Shown here piece after piece: positions 43,750 to 52,689 of a stretch of 64,000 bases of DNA. Location: the NCBI GenBank assembly GCA_016866235.1, contig VGMW01000004.1, positions 124,001 to 188,000 on the forward strand, read 5' to 3'. Position 1 is the first letter of the stretch, and the number at the start of each line of letters is the position of its first letter. Source of the DNA: Bacteroidota bacterium (GTDB taxonomy: Bacteria; Bacteroidota; Bacteroidia; Cytophagales; Cyclobacteriaceae). Position numbers and translations under genes: made by a program. The notes below the pieces were generated by a model. It worked only from the letters and a program-made list of their open reading frames with translations, had not been told where the DNA came from and did no database searches.

Positions 43750-45105
43750 TCAATAGCTGTCGTCGATCGCAAAATCATTTTTGCGATACATCCATTTGCC
43801 GCTCGTGAAATCAGGAAAGTCAACCGTTTCCCCACCCATAGATATGGAAGTCTCTGATAATGGTGTAATGGCGCTCCAGGTAACTGCATCATATACATCC
43901 TGTGGGGTGTTGGTTTTTCTTTTAACCGATTCAATAAACGCATTCAACACGAACCAATCCATTCCACCGTGTCCTGCGCCCTCTGCAGAGGAAGCATACT
44001 TTTTCCAAAGAGGATGATCATACTTTTCCAACCACGGCTTGGCTTCTTCCCAGCTGTGCGGCTTGGATTGCCCTTCGATGTACAATGATTTGTTGAGATC
44101 CATCCAAATTCCTTTTGTGCCCTGGACACGGAATCCGAGTGAGTATGGCCTAGGCAGATTGGTGTCGTGTTGCAACAAAACTGTTTCATCGTTCACCGTT
44201 GAAACCATGGTGGTGACCACATCACCCAATTTAAATTGAACGGAGGCATTGGGGTGTTGGGCACCGCCTTTTTGCACGATATAATCGTGGAGCCCCCTCG
44301 ATTTGGTGCTATAGGATGTAAGCCTCGTGAAACGATTGCCGCGGTTGATGCCCAACATGGTGGCCAGCGGGCCAACACCATGGGTCGGATAAAGGTCTCC
44401 ATTGCGGTTCACCGAATGAAGTGTCCTCCATTGCGCTTCAGAAAAACCTTTCTCTCCGAACTCAACTCCACCACCGTAAGCATCCTTGCCATTGTTGAAT
44501 TTGACTTCACGCAAGTCGTGTTGATAGCCTCCCTGCAGATGGACCAGTTCACCAAAAAGATTTTGACGAACCATATTCAGGATTGCCATAACATCCCTGC
44601 GGTAACAAACATTTTCCAACATCATCAAAGGCATACCTGTTTGCTCGGAGGTGTGTACGAGTTGCCAACACTCATCTACCGTCATGCCTGTCATCACCTC
44701 ACAGCCCACATACTTACCAGCTTTCATGGAATCCATACACTGAATAGTATGCCACTCCCATGGTGTGGCAATGATTACCGCATCGATGTCCTTGTTTTCA
44801 AGTAACTTTTTATAACCATAAGGACCATCCATGATCACCTGTGGTTTTGGTTTATTCATTTTAGCGATCATGGAAAGCGTCCGATCGACCATTACCTGCT
44901 GAATGTCGCAGATGGCAACCACTTCAGTATCCTGACGGTAAAGGGCTTGCTCAACATGGCCTTGTCCACGCAGCCCCACCCCGATAAATCCAAGTCTTAC
45001 TTTGGCTTCTTTGTCTTTAGAAAAAAGTGTGCCGCCAGGAATTATGGTTAATCCGGCGCCAGCCACAGAAACTTTTTTAACAAAATCTCTTCTTGAATTA
45101 TTCAT
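43750..45105 (-). CDS. Tat-exported Gfo/Idh/MocA protein, GH109-like glycosidase
   Basis: A 451-residue protein with a twin-arginine signal (NNSRRDFVKKVSVAGAGLTI). The body is a Gfo/Idh/MocA fold with the GVGLRGQGH dinucleotide loop and AICDIQ. It carries the features of glycoside hydrolase family 109: GPYGYKKLLENKDIDAVIIA, CEVMTGMTVDECW and YPTHGVGPLATMLGINRGNRF. GH109 enzymes use tightly bound NAD+ to cleave alpha-N-acetylgalactosaminides; related Tat proteins in Bacteroidota act on other glycosides. It stands alone, with no operon partner. Confidence 0.82.
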   Translation of the reverse strand: MNNSRRDFVKKVSVAGAGLTIIPGGTLFSKDKEAKVRLGFIGVGLRGQGHVEQALYRQDTEVVAICDIQQVMVDRTLSMIAKMNKPKPQVIMDGPYGYKKLLENKDIDAVIIATPWEWHTIQCMDSMKAGKYVGCEVMTGMTVDECWQLVHTSEQTGMPLMMLENVCYRRDVMAILNMVRQNLFGELVHLQGGYQHDLREVKFNNGKDAYGGGVEFGEKGFSEAQWRTLHSVNRNGDLYPTHGVGPLATMLGINRGNRFTRLTSYSTKSRGLHDYIVQKGGAQHPNASVQFKLGDVVTTMVSTVNDETVLLQHDTNLPRPYSLGFRVQGTKGIWMDLNKSLYIEGQSKPHSWEEAKPWLEKYDHPLWKKYASSAEGAGHGGMDWFVLNAFIESVKRKTNTPQDVYDAVTWSAITPLSETSISMGGETVDFPDFTSGKWMYRKNDFAIDDSY

Positions 45106-45179
45106 GTTGGTAACGATTATCCTTCAAGATAAAATATTATTCCCAAGTGTGCACGCGGCGTTCGCTATTCGCAGGCAGG

Positions 45180-45887
45180 CTACTGATACTCAGCCTGAAA
45201 AACTGAAGCAAAATTTCTTTTGAACGAATCCAATACGGCGTCGAAGTCAGGAGCAGTGCCGAGCTCTTTTTCCATAGAGGTCACCGCCTTGTCGGTTATG
45301 CCGCATGGAACGATATAATTAAAATAGTTGAGGTCTGTAGACACATTCAGTGCAAGTCCATGCATGGTTACCCACCGGCTGGATTTAACGCCCATGGCGC
45401 AGATCTTTCTCGCTTTGACAGGATTTTCAGGATCGAGCCAGACACCGGTAAGTCCGGCAAGTCTACCCGCCTCTAACCCAAAGTCTTTTAAAGTCAGGAT
45501 AACCGCTTCTTCCATAGACCGCATATACAAATGAATGTCTGTGAAAAAATTCTCCAGGTCAAGAATTGGATACGCAACCAACTGACCGGGTCCGTGGTAA
45601 GTGATGTCGCCCCCTCGGTTTATTTGGTGAAAGGTAGCCTGGATGGATGGCAATTGTTCGCGGGAAATAACCAGATTTTTTTCGTCTCCGCTTTTGCCAA
45701 GCGTGAAGACATGTGGATGTTGGCATACCACCAGAAAATTTTCGGTAGCGACCGGTTCGCCATCACGGTTTGCGATTTTTTGATCAACAATGGATTGATG
45801 GCACCTGGTCTGGTAATCCCAGGCTTGTTGGTAATCAGCGAGCCCTAGGTTTATAAACCGGATAGACCGGTTGATAACAGCATTCAC
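45180..45887 (-). CDS. lipB: lipoyl(octanoyl) transferase LipB
   Basis: A 235-residue enzyme that moves octanoyl groups from acyl carrier protein to lipoyl domains. The RGGDITYHGPGQLVAYPILDL motif lies near residue 90, the catalytic Lys in GVKSSRW near 163 and the catalytic Cys in VPCGITDKAVTS near 193. The start is a GTG at 45887, directly after the stop of the upstream isomerase gene (TGAGTG), so the two are translationally coupled. Confidence 0.92.
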   Translation of the reverse strand: MNAVINRSIRFINLGLADYQQAWDYQTRCHQSIVDQKIANRDGEPVATENFLVVCQHPHVFTLGKSGDEKNLVISREQLPSIQATFHQINRGGDITYHGPGQLVAYPILDLENFFTDIHLYMRSMEEAVILTLKDFGLEAGRLAGLTGVWLDPENPVKARKICAMGVKSSRWVTMHGLALNVSTDLNYFNYIVPCGITDKAVTSMEKELGTAPDFDAVLDSFKRNFASVFQAEYQ

Positions 45888-46892
45888 TCAGGAAGGCTTA
45901 AGCTTGGATAATTCTTCCCTGAGAAACCCAATCACCTCCACTGGATCAGGGTCGATTTGATTTTCCCGGGCAACGTAATAGGTAATCCAATCTGTAAGAT
46001 GGATCAGATAATAATATTGTTCCAGGAGAGACGCACCTTCGGCCACGATGTCGATGACGTGTCTGGACATTTTTTCAAAAACGGGCCTGCAAATTTCCAT
46101 CCGCTCATTGACACGCTTGTGGTCATGATCGGAATACAGGTATACCACTTGTGATTGCTGAAGAATTGATTCCGGGAATTTCCAACCCGCGAGCTCGTTG
46201 TGGTTCATTTCCGGGAAAGTGTTCACGTGCGCCAGCTGCTTGGCATTCATATTCAACTGCTGTTGAAAGCGTACGGCCATCGACTTCAAACGTTCATCAC
46301 AATAAATTACGGCCAAACGGCCCTTCAATTGTTTGGCGATGAGTTGTGCTTCGGCCTGGATGGCGCGTTCGCCGCGGTCCAGGTATTCCACTGCATTCTC
46401 TGTTTCCTTTATAAAAGCAGCGCCAATCAGGTTGGTGTGGTACAGTGCATACAAAAGAGAAACAATCATAGATCCGAGCATTGATCTGCCCGATTCAATA
46501 CCCGCCGGAAGCTGAATAAAATAAAGATTGTATTCCTTCGCCAGCTCCAAAATCCTCCCACCCGAACAGATGCATATTATATGTGCCCGCTTCAACATGG
46601 CCTTCTGAATGGCTGCCACGGTTTCCTCTGTTTCTCCGGTATAGGAACAGGCAATAAACAGGGTGTTTTGACTAACAAATTGAGGTATGTTGTAACCCTT
46701 GCTGACTGTAACCGGAATTGGAATTCGGCCGAAGGTTAATGACTCTACCAGGTTAGCGGCTGTTCCGCTCATACCCATTCCGGTGATGAGCACATTACGG
46801 ATGTCGCTTCCGGGTCGCACCAGATCGACCGATTGACCAATTCGTAGCGCTTCGGTCAGTTGTCTGGTAAATCCTTCGATCAGTTTAATCAT
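45888..46892 (-). CDS. SIS-domain sugar-phosphate isomerase (bifunctional phosphoglucose/phosphomannose type)
   Basis: A 334-residue protein with a double SIS domain: GMGMSGTAANLVESL near residue 34 and CSYTGETEETV near 77 bind the sugar phosphate. Length and the C-terminal PDPVEVIGFLREEL fit the bifunctional phosphoglucose/phosphomannose isomerase family. It starts MIKLIEGFTRQL at the ATG at 46892; the longer frame from TTG 46952 adds 20 residues without family similarity. The pair isomerase-lipB is divergent from yraN. Confidence 0.82.
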   Translation of the reverse strand: MIKLIEGFTRQLTEALRIGQSVDLVRPGSDIRNVLITGMGMSGTAANLVESLTFGRIPIPVTVSKGYNIPQFVSQNTLFIACSYTGETEETVAAIQKAMLKRAHIICICSGGRILELAKEYNLYFIQLPAGIESGRSMLGSMIVSLLYALYHTNLIGAAFIKETENAVEYLDRGERAIQAEAQLIAKQLKGRLAVIYCDERLKSMAVRFQQQLNMNAKQLAHVNTFPEMNHNELAGWKFPESILQQSQVVYLYSDHDHKRVNERMEICRPVFEKMSRHVIDIVAEGASLLEQYYYLIHLTDWITYYVARENQIDPDPVEVIGFLREELSKLKPS

Positions 46893-46966
46893 TTCACGTC
46901 GTGAATTTCTTCCGGCTGGCAGGTTTAAATCACCTTTTAATATAGACCGCAACCAGAAATATTTGC

Positions 46967-46974
46967 CAAAAGTA
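46967..46974 (-). promoter_or_regulatory. TAnnTTTG -7 box of the isomerase-lipB operon
   Basis: TACTTTTG on the minus strand in the divergent gap with yraN. Transcription would start near 46960, leaving about 68 nt of leader to the ATG at 46892. Confidence 0.4.
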
Positions 46975-46979
46975 TAGGC

Positions 46980-47333
46980 ATGACGGAAAAAAACAAAAAA
47001 GGAAAAGACGGAGAAGAGGAGGCGGCATCATTCCTCACCTCCAAAGGTTATTCAGTGGTAGAGACCAACTTTCGATACCAGCATTGTGAAATTGATTTGG
47101 TGGTGAAGAAAAACGGTTGGTTGATTTTTGTGGAAGTAAAAATGCGGACCGGCACTGCATTCGGACCTCCGGAAATTTTTGTAACACGCCAGCAACGCAG
47201 AAACATCCGATGGGCCGCCAGACATTACCTTTTTTCAAAGGGCTGGCAGGGCAATGTACGGTTCGATGTTATTGCCATTCTTCGCTCAGACCTAAATAAT
47301 GAGATCACCCACTTTGAGGATGCCTTTCACTAA
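46980..47333 (+). CDS. YraN-family (UPF0102) endonuclease-like protein
   Basis: A 117-residue protein of the restriction-endonuclease-like fold: GEEEAASFLTSKGY at the start, then CEIDLVVKKNGWLIFVEVKMR (split metal-binding D...EVK core, residues 37-57). Biological function is not established. The core catalytic residues Asp39 and E52-x-K54 are retained. It is divergent from the isomerase gene and converges on the MORN-like gene with a 4-bp gap. Confidence 0.88.
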   Translation: MTEKNKKGKDGEEEAASFLTSKGYSVVETNFRYQHCEIDLVVKKNGWLIFVEVKMRTGTAFGPPEIFVTRQQRRNIRWAARHYLFSKGWQGNVRFDVIAILRSDLNNEITHFEDAFH

Positions 47334-47337
47334 AGGC

Positions 47338-48168
47338 CTATCGGATCGGTGAGGAGTAAGTTTCGCGTCCGCTCTCGTCCCACTCTCTTTTTACATAGGG
47401 TTTAGTGCCGCGTACAAAAGGATCCTTATTGTAGGAGATAATTTTTTTTCGTTTTCCACTTGAATAATTTTCAATCCACTCTCCTACCCGTTCATTAAAC
47501 CGGTATTCACCCTGCACAGCCAGTGTGCCATTTTCATGAAACATAAAATAATTCCCTTCGCGCTCTCCATATTCCACCGGAATTAGTTCTTTAACTTTTT
47601 TTCGCTCCGGGTCATAATAACTGACAAGCGATTCCTTGGGCCATCCTTTATAGTATTTCTCCTTATCCTCGAGCAGATCATCCTTGGAGTATTTCATCCA
47701 GCGGCCATGCTTTGAACCCTTGTAAAAAATCCCTTCCTCCAATACTACCTGACCTTGCATTTTTTTGTAAGGCCCGTGGACCAGCACACCGCGTGCAGGA
47801 TCAAATTTTTCGGTCTTACGAATTTCTTTTCTCTTAAAATCGTACCAATAAATATCCTTGACATAGAGTGGTGGAGGCTCGTGCTTTTTTAACACATAAA
47901 AAATTTCAATCAGCACCTTATCCCCCTTGCCTTTTCTGGTAAAGCGCTTCTTTGTTTTGATGCCGTAGTAATATTTCTTTTTTGGCTTGTTCTTTTTGGT
48001 TACTACGGGCTCGTCGGTTTTTTCATCAAGCTCCAACAACTTATATGGTCGCTCCGTTTCAAACGTAAACTGGCCTTCAACTCCAAATGGTTCCTCTTTT
48101 TCCTGAGCAAAGGAGCTTCCGGAAAATACCAGGGTGAGCAACGATATGATTGCTAAACGCAAAGCCAT
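47338..48168 (-). CDS. exported MORN-variant repeat protein
   Basis: A 276-residue protein with a signal peptide (ISLLTLVFSGSSFA). It contains several MORN-variant units, for example GSKHGRWMKYSKD, EREGNYFMFHENGTLAVQG and ERVGEWIENYSSGK, in its C-terminal half. The middle is Lys/Tyr-rich (KKNKPKKKYYYGIKTKKRF). Bacteroidota carry many such exported MORN proteins, of unknown role. It has no clear partner gene. Confidence 0.65.
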   Translation of the reverse strand: MALRLAIISLLTLVFSGSSFAQEKEEPFGVEGQFTFETERPYKLLELDEKTDEPVVTKKNKPKKKYYYGIKTKKRFTRKGKGDKVLIEIFYVLKKHEPPPLYVKDIYWYDFKRKEIRKTEKFDPARGVLVHGPYKKMQGQVVLEEGIFYKGSKHGRWMKYSKDDLLEDKEKYYKGWPKESLVSYYDPERKKVKELIPVEYGEREGNYFMFHENGTLAVQGEYRFNERVGEWIENYSSGKRKKIISYNKDPFVRGTKPYVKREWDESGRETYSSPIR

Positions 48169-48229
48169 TTGTGAATACGAAGTTACTGAACGAAGCAGGA
48201 AATTCGATTATTGTTTTTGGGTGTTCCTT

Positions 48230-49582
48230 TTACCATTTGAGTTTGCTTACCGCCTTGCGGTATTGATTGGCAATTTCTGCCTGGTGACAGTGCTCCCCAT
48301 TTTTAACCACCCACCGACCGCGAACCAAAGTGCCCATCGGCATAGCGCCTGTATACATCAATGCGGCAAGGCGATACGCGGGACCTGCGTTTTGCAATAC
48401 CGGAAGCTGCGCATCATAGGCGACGGCATCAAAATAAGTTCCGACTTTAAAAAATCCTTCCTGGTGCTCACCCATGGCTCGTTTACCTGATAAGTAGGCT
48501 TCTCTGAACATGTAAAGGGCTGGGTCGCCTGGAAAAGTGTCACGCCTGTTGGTGGACAGCCGTTGCCGGTAATCGATCATCCTGAATTCAGCCATTGGAT
48601 CCAGTGATATGTGGCTGTCGGTTCCAATGCACCAGTTCCCACCACTCCTTGAAAATTCTGTCATGCGAAAAAACCCATCCCCTAAATTTCCCTCCGTGCC
48701 CGGACAAAGTACAACCGTAGCCTCAGAACCTGCCAATTGTAAAACCTCCTGATCGTCGAGGTGCGTAGCATGAACTATAAAAACATTTTTAAGCGACGGC
48801 AGCTCTTCCAGCAACCATTGCACCGGCCTTTTCTGAGTCCAGGCCAGACAATCCTGTACTTCCTTTTTCTGTTCTGCAGCGTGGATGTGAAAAGGAACGG
48901 AGGAAGAAAATTGAGGATAAATATTTTTTAATGCTGTTGGATCCACAGCCCGCAATGAATGAGCAGACCAACCAATTTGTACGTCAACCTGATTCAGTGC
49001 ATACGCAGATGTCGCTTCATACAGCCGGATAAAATCATCGGTGGAAGAACAAATGAACCTTCTCTGCAAATCATAAGGGGGTTGTCCGAATCCACCTTGC
49101 TGATATAAAACAGGAATGATGGTGATACGTATTCCCGCTCTTTCAGCCGCGCGAACCATTCGGATGCCGGTCTCAGCAATGTTCTGATAAAAATTTCCTT
49201 TCCCATCATGGTGTACATAATGGAACTCAGCTACCTGCGTGAATCCTCTTCTCAACATTTCCGTGTACACCATCGTTGCGACAGCCTCCAGTTGATCAGG
49301 ATCAAGGGAACCGGCGCATCGGTACATGGCTTCGCGCCACGTCCAAAAATCATCGGGTTGACCAGCAGGAAAAATTTCAGCCTTTCCAGCCATCGCATAT
49401 TGAAAAGCATGGGAGTGTGCATTAAGTGCACCTGGTAGAATCCACGCATCTATGGATTCATAGGCTGCATCGGGTTCAGGAGTGGAGCCGGTTGAAATTA
49501 TCTTTCCGAGAATGTCGGTTTGAACAAAGGCAGGCTCAAGCCAGCCGTGGTCTACCAACATTCCCCTGAAACGGAAGTACAT
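48230..49582 (-). CDS. hutF: formimidoylglutamate deiminase HutF
   Basis: A 450-residue amidohydrolase-superfamily enzyme that deaminates N-formimino-L-glutamate to N-formyl-L-glutamate in histidine degradation. Zinc ligands are in LNAHSHAFQYAMAG near residue 56, FHIHAAEQ near 233 and VHATHLDD near 268; the catalytic Asp is in GTDSHISLDP near 320. The FWTWREAMY segment near 85 is diagnostic of HutF. The SemiSWEET gene ends 1 bp upstream, so the genes are co-transcribed. No other hut gene adjoins; an N-formylglutamate amidohydrolase lies 15 kb to the left. Confidence 0.88.
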   Translation of the reverse strand: MYFRFRGMLVDHGWLEPAFVQTDILGKIISTGSTPEPDAAYESIDAWILPGALNAHSHAFQYAMAGKAEIFPAGQPDDFWTWREAMYRCAGSLDPDQLEAVATMVYTEMLRRGFTQVAEFHYVHHDGKGNFYQNIAETGIRMVRAAERAGIRITIIPVLYQQGGFGQPPYDLQRRFICSSTDDFIRLYEATSAYALNQVDVQIGWSAHSLRAVDPTALKNIYPQFSSSVPFHIHAAEQKKEVQDCLAWTQKRPVQWLLEELPSLKNVFIVHATHLDDQEVLQLAGSEATVVLCPGTEGNLGDGFFRMTEFSRSGGNWCIGTDSHISLDPMAEFRMIDYRQRLSTNRRDTFPGDPALYMFREAYLSGKRAMGEHQEGFFKVGTYFDAVAYDAQLPVLQNAGPAYRLAALMYTGAMPMGTLVRGRWVVKNGEHCHQAEIANQYRKAVSKLKW

Positions 49583-49583
49583 C

Positions 49584-49841
49584 TTAATTCTTGAAAGTCA
49601 GTTTGAAGACGATAAGCATGATGCTCAGTACAAAAACAATGCTGTTGGCAATGATGACCGGCCACAACATGAGGCTGAAGGCGTAGACCAGCCACACGAC
49701 AGTGCTGAGTACCACAATCATCATCATGGTCAGGCTAAGGTCGGCAGCACGCCGAGACTTCCAAGTTTTATAAACCTGCGGGATGAAGGTGACGCCGGTG
49801 AGGAACGCACCAAAATGTCCCATGGCTTCTGTCCAATTCAT
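49584..49841 (-). CDS. SemiSWEET (PQ-loop) sugar transporter
   Basis: An 85-residue protein with three membrane helices and the PQ-loop motif FIPQVYKTWKSRRAADLS at the end of helix 1. This is the bacterial half-size SWEET, which dimerises to move sugars along their gradient. It lies between the exonuclease gene (32 bp upstream) and hutF (1 bp downstream). Confidence 0.88.
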   Translation of the reverse strand: MNWTEAMGHFGAFLTGVTFIPQVYKTWKSRRAADLSLTMMMIVVLSTVVWLVYAFSLMLWPVIIANSIVFVLSIMLIVFKLTFKN

Positions 49842-49873
49842 AAAATATTTTTTTTAAAGTTAGCCAAGCAATT

Positions 49874-51244
49874 TCAATCAAAATAGATTTTTCCGGAGGA
49901 TGGATTTTCAGCCCAGTTGCGAACAAGCTGATCGGCAATTCGGTTTTCCCGTGCAGGGCTCACCAATTGCTTTGCACCCGAAACACCGGAGATTTTTGCA
50001 CGTGAAGACACGAATCCAAAGCCGAAATATTTTCCGTTGTCAAATACCACCAGCGATCGCTCGCCTCGCTTACGTCCTTTGTCCACGATAAAAAAACTTT
50101 CACGATTTTCTGAAAACGACTCAATGGCCATTTTCATGCGCGCATTGTATTGATCTGTTTGCTCTTTCCCGGTACAAGCACCATGGCATTCGCCCGAGGC
50201 AACATTGGAACAGGCACCAGTGGTCTTCTGCAATCCCGACAACCTTGGGCATAATTCAAATTCCCTCACCTTCTCCCACATCAGATTCCATGCTTCACCC
50301 TTGCTTGTGGTGCAAGCATGTGGTTCCGATCCCTTCTTTGTTGTACCAACCGTAAACCGAAGAAAGCCATTGCGGTCTTCGTAGGAATGAATCCCCCAAA
50401 CCTCAAACAACTCTTTTTGTGCAAGGTTGTATCGTGGCCAAAGGCGTCGGATTTCCTGTGCTTCATGAACCAAAGCGATAAGCTCAGTACCGGTCAGCTC
50501 GCAGGTAATGTTGTGGATTTCATTCCGGACTTTGGTGCGGTTCCATTCGGAAGCAGTGCCGGAGAAATGACCATAAATTCTTTTCCGGATGCTTTTTGCT
50601 TTGCCTACGTAAATGATTTTTCCGTGGTGGTCATGAAAATAATAGACCCCTGTCTCATCAGGCAATTCTTCCACCACCGACCGATCCAGGTGAGGCGGGA
50701 GGACCATTTCACCTGAATTTCGTTTCAGGGATTTTTCGATTTCACCGGTTTGATCGCGCCTCAACAGGGAAGAGAATATTTTCGCCGTAGCCACAGCGTC
50801 GCCAATGGCACGATGCCTGTTCTCAATACCTATGCCGAGGTGCTGAGCAAGGATTCCGAGGCTATAGGATTTTAGTCCCGGCACTATTCGACGCCCAAGC
50901 CTTACGGTACACAATCGCTTCGGTGTCCAGGCGATACCACATCCCTCAAATTCCCTTTTCAAAAAGCCAAAATCGAACTGCGCATTGTGTGCAACAAAAA
51001 TTTTTCCTTCGAGATGACTTAAAATTTCGTCGGCGACTTCCTCAAAGAGCGGAGCATCCGATACCATCTCGTTGGTGATCCCGGTGAGGTTGGTGATGAA
51101 AGACGGGATATTTCGGGCAGGATTAATCAGCGTCTGATATTCGCCGGTTATGGAGGTGCCGTCGTGGTGCACAATAGCAATTTCTGTTATGCGGTGGTTA
51201 CCAGCATGACCTCCAGTGGTCTCAATATCAACAACAGCGTACAT
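49874..51244 (-). CDS. exonuclease (DnaQ-like) fused to GIY-YIG (UvrC N-like) endonuclease
   Basis: A 456-residue fusion. The N-terminal DEDDh exonuclease (1-165) shows VDIETTGG, AHNAQFDFGFL and HRAIGDAVATAKIF. The GIY-YIG nuclease follows near residues 195-280, with TGVYYFHDHHGKIIYVGKAKSIRKR. A C-terminal UvrC/Cho-like region ends with a Cys cluster (ACSNVASGECHGAC). This layout is like Bacteroidota and Actinobacteria DnaQ-Cho fusions, with a probable role in DNA repair. An upstream TAATTTTG box gives a short leader. Confidence 0.85.
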   Translation of the reverse strand: MYAVVDIETTGGHAGNHRITEIAIVHHDGTSITGEYQTLINPARNIPSFITNLTGITNEMVSDAPLFEEVADEILSHLEGKIFVAHNAQFDFGFLKREFEGCGIAWTPKRLCTVRLGRRIVPGLKSYSLGILAQHLGIGIENRHRAIGDAVATAKIFSSLLRRDQTGEIEKSLKRNSGEMVLPPHLDRSVVEELPDETGVYYFHDHHGKIIYVGKAKSIRKRIYGHFSGTASEWNRTKVRNEIHNITCELTGTELIALVHEAQEIRRLWPRYNLAQKELFEVWGIHSYEDRNGFLRFTVGTTKKGSEPHACTTSKGEAWNLMWEKVREFELCPRLSGLQKTTGACSNVASGECHGACTGKEQTDQYNARMKMAIESFSENRESFFIVDKGRKRGERSLVVFDNGKYFGFGFVSSRAKISGVSGAKQLVSPARENRIADQLVRNWAENPSSGKIYFD

Positions 51245-51260
51245 AAGCGGAAGGGGGACA

Positions 51261-51268
51261 CAAAATTA
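51261..51268 (-). promoter_or_regulatory. TAnnTTTG -7 box of the exonuclease-SemiSWEET-hutF operon
   Basis: TAATTTTG on the minus strand, 16 nt before the ATG at 51244; expected start near 51254. No -33 TTTG at the right distance. Confidence 0.4.
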
Positions 51269-51334
51269 GTCTGCTGCGTTTATCTTACCGCAGTTTTTTG
51301 AAACGAGTCTTGCTTGCTTCATATTTGGACATAA

Positions 51335-51673
51335 ATGATCCGGTTCTTATTAAATGGTGTCCTGGTAATGTTGTGTGCCTACCTGCTTCCCGGTGTGCAC
51401 GTCGAACATTACGGCTATGCGTTACTGGCTGCCTTGGTGCTATCGGGTGCCAACTTAATCATTAGACCACTGCTCATTTTACTGACGCTTCCGGTTACGC
51501 TGATTACTTTCGGCATATTCCTTCTGGTGATCAATGCCGTGGTTATCATGATTGTCTCTGCAGTTTCTCCTGGTTTTAGTGTAGACGGATTCTGGTGGGC
51601 ACTATTGTTTAGCCTGCTGCTTTCGGTGTTCAACAGTATGATAAAGGATTTGTCGCCCAAGCAAAATGACTAA
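51335..51673 (+). CDS. small membrane protein, YvlD/phage-holin-4 (DUF360) family
   Basis: A 112-residue protein of four membrane helices with a NLIIRPLLILLTLPVTLITFG segment, typical of the YvlD (mycobacterial holin-like) family. Function unknown; some members are linked to envelope stress. It overlaps the HAD gene by 8 bp, so they are co-translated. Confidence 0.8.
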   Translation: MIRFLLNGVLVMLCAYLLPGVHVEHYGYALLAALVLSGANLIIRPLLILLTLPVTLITFGIFLLVINAVVIMIVSAVSPGFSVDGFWWALLFSLLLSVFNSMIKDLSPKQND

Positions 51674-52376
51674 ACCCGGATCTGATCTTAAAGTCATTGC
51701 CTTCGACGCCGACGACACCCTGTGGGTGAATGAGCCCTATTTTGCTGAAACAGAGCAGGCTTTCATGGCTTTAATGGAGGATTTTCTTCCCAGACATACC
51801 ACCGCAAGGGAATTGCTCAAAACAGAAATTGAAAATTTGCCCTTGTATGGATATGGAATAAAGGCTTTCATGCTTTCCATGATTGAAACCGCGATCCGCA
51901 TTTCTGATAAAAAAATTCCGCCGGCAGCCATTGAAAGAATTATCGGGCTAGGAAGGACCATGCTGGATAAACCCGTAGTCCTGATCGAAGGCGTAACAGA
52001 GGTTTTAAAAAGCCTTCAGGGAAAATATAAACTGGTGATGGCCACCAAAGGTGATCTGCTGGATCAGGAACGTAAGCTTTCGAAATCAGCACTCTCCGGC
52101 TACTTTCACCACATCGAAATCATGTCTGAAAAAAAGGAAGCCGATTACGAAAAACTAATCCGGCACCTCGACATCCCGGCATCATCATTTATGATGATCG
52201 GTAATTCACTCAAATCGGATGTGTTGCCTGTTTTAAATCTCGGTGGATATGGTGTTCATGTTCCTTACCACGTCACGTGGGAACATGAAAAAGTTGAAGT
52301 TGAAATAAAAAATGAAAGATTTTTTGCCGTTGATCGAATTGCTCAACTATCTGAAATTTTAGACCAGACCTATTAA
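51666..52376 (+). CDS. HAD-superfamily hydrolase
   Basis: A 236-residue haloacid-dehalogenase-like phosphatase. Motif I is AFDADDTLW (both Asp present, residues ~13-21), motif II VMATKG near 119, motif III Lys near 149-160, and motif IV MIGNSLKSDV near 177. It has a helical cap. It is co-translated with the upstream membrane protein and followed by a DUF4286 gene 6 bp later. Confidence 0.87.
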   Translation: MTKPGSDLKVIAFDADDTLWVNEPYFAETEQAFMALMEDFLPRHTTARELLKTEIENLPLYGYGIKAFMLSMIETAIRISDKKIPPAAIERIIGLGRTMLDKPVVLIEGVTEVLKSLQGKYKLVMATKGDLLDQERKLSKSALSGYFHHIEIMSEKKEADYEKLIRHLDIPASSFMMIGNSLKSDVLPVLNLGGYGVHVPYHVTWEHEKVEVEIKNERFFAVDRIAQLSEILDQTY

Positions 52377-52382
52377 CCGAAT

Positions 52383-52685
52383 ATGCTTCTTTACAACATC
52401 ACGGTTGCTATCGACGTTGAAGTAGAACAGCGATGGGTACAATGGATGAAAGGCGACTTGATTCCCTTAATGGTTGGGGCGGGGCTTCTCTCGGATAGCA
52501 GACTATACAAAGTGGTCACACACGACGATCCACACACTTCATCCTACTGTATCCAATATTTTTTTGAGTCCTCCGAAAACCTGAACCGATATGTATCGGA
52601 GTATGCTCCGGTCTTCATTCAACAGCTCCAATCAAATTTTCCCAACCAACACGCGGTTTTTCAAACCCTGCTCGAAGAGGTTTAG
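52383..52685 (+). CDS. DUF4286-family protein
   Basis: A 100-residue cytosolic alpha/beta (ferredoxin-like) protein matching the Bacteroidota DUF4286 family. Its start is YNITVAIDVEVEQRWVQWMKG and it ends in a region of amphipathic helices. No catalytic motif. It lies in an apparent three-gene unit with the membrane protein and the HAD hydrolase, and converges on the GNAT gene 4 bp away. Confidence 0.75.
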   Translation: MLLYNITVAIDVEVEQRWVQWMKGDLIPLMVGAGLLSDSRLYKVVTHDDPHTSSYCIQYFFESSENLNRYVSEYAPVFIQQLQSNFPNQHAVFQTLLEEV

Positions 52686-52689
52686 GACA

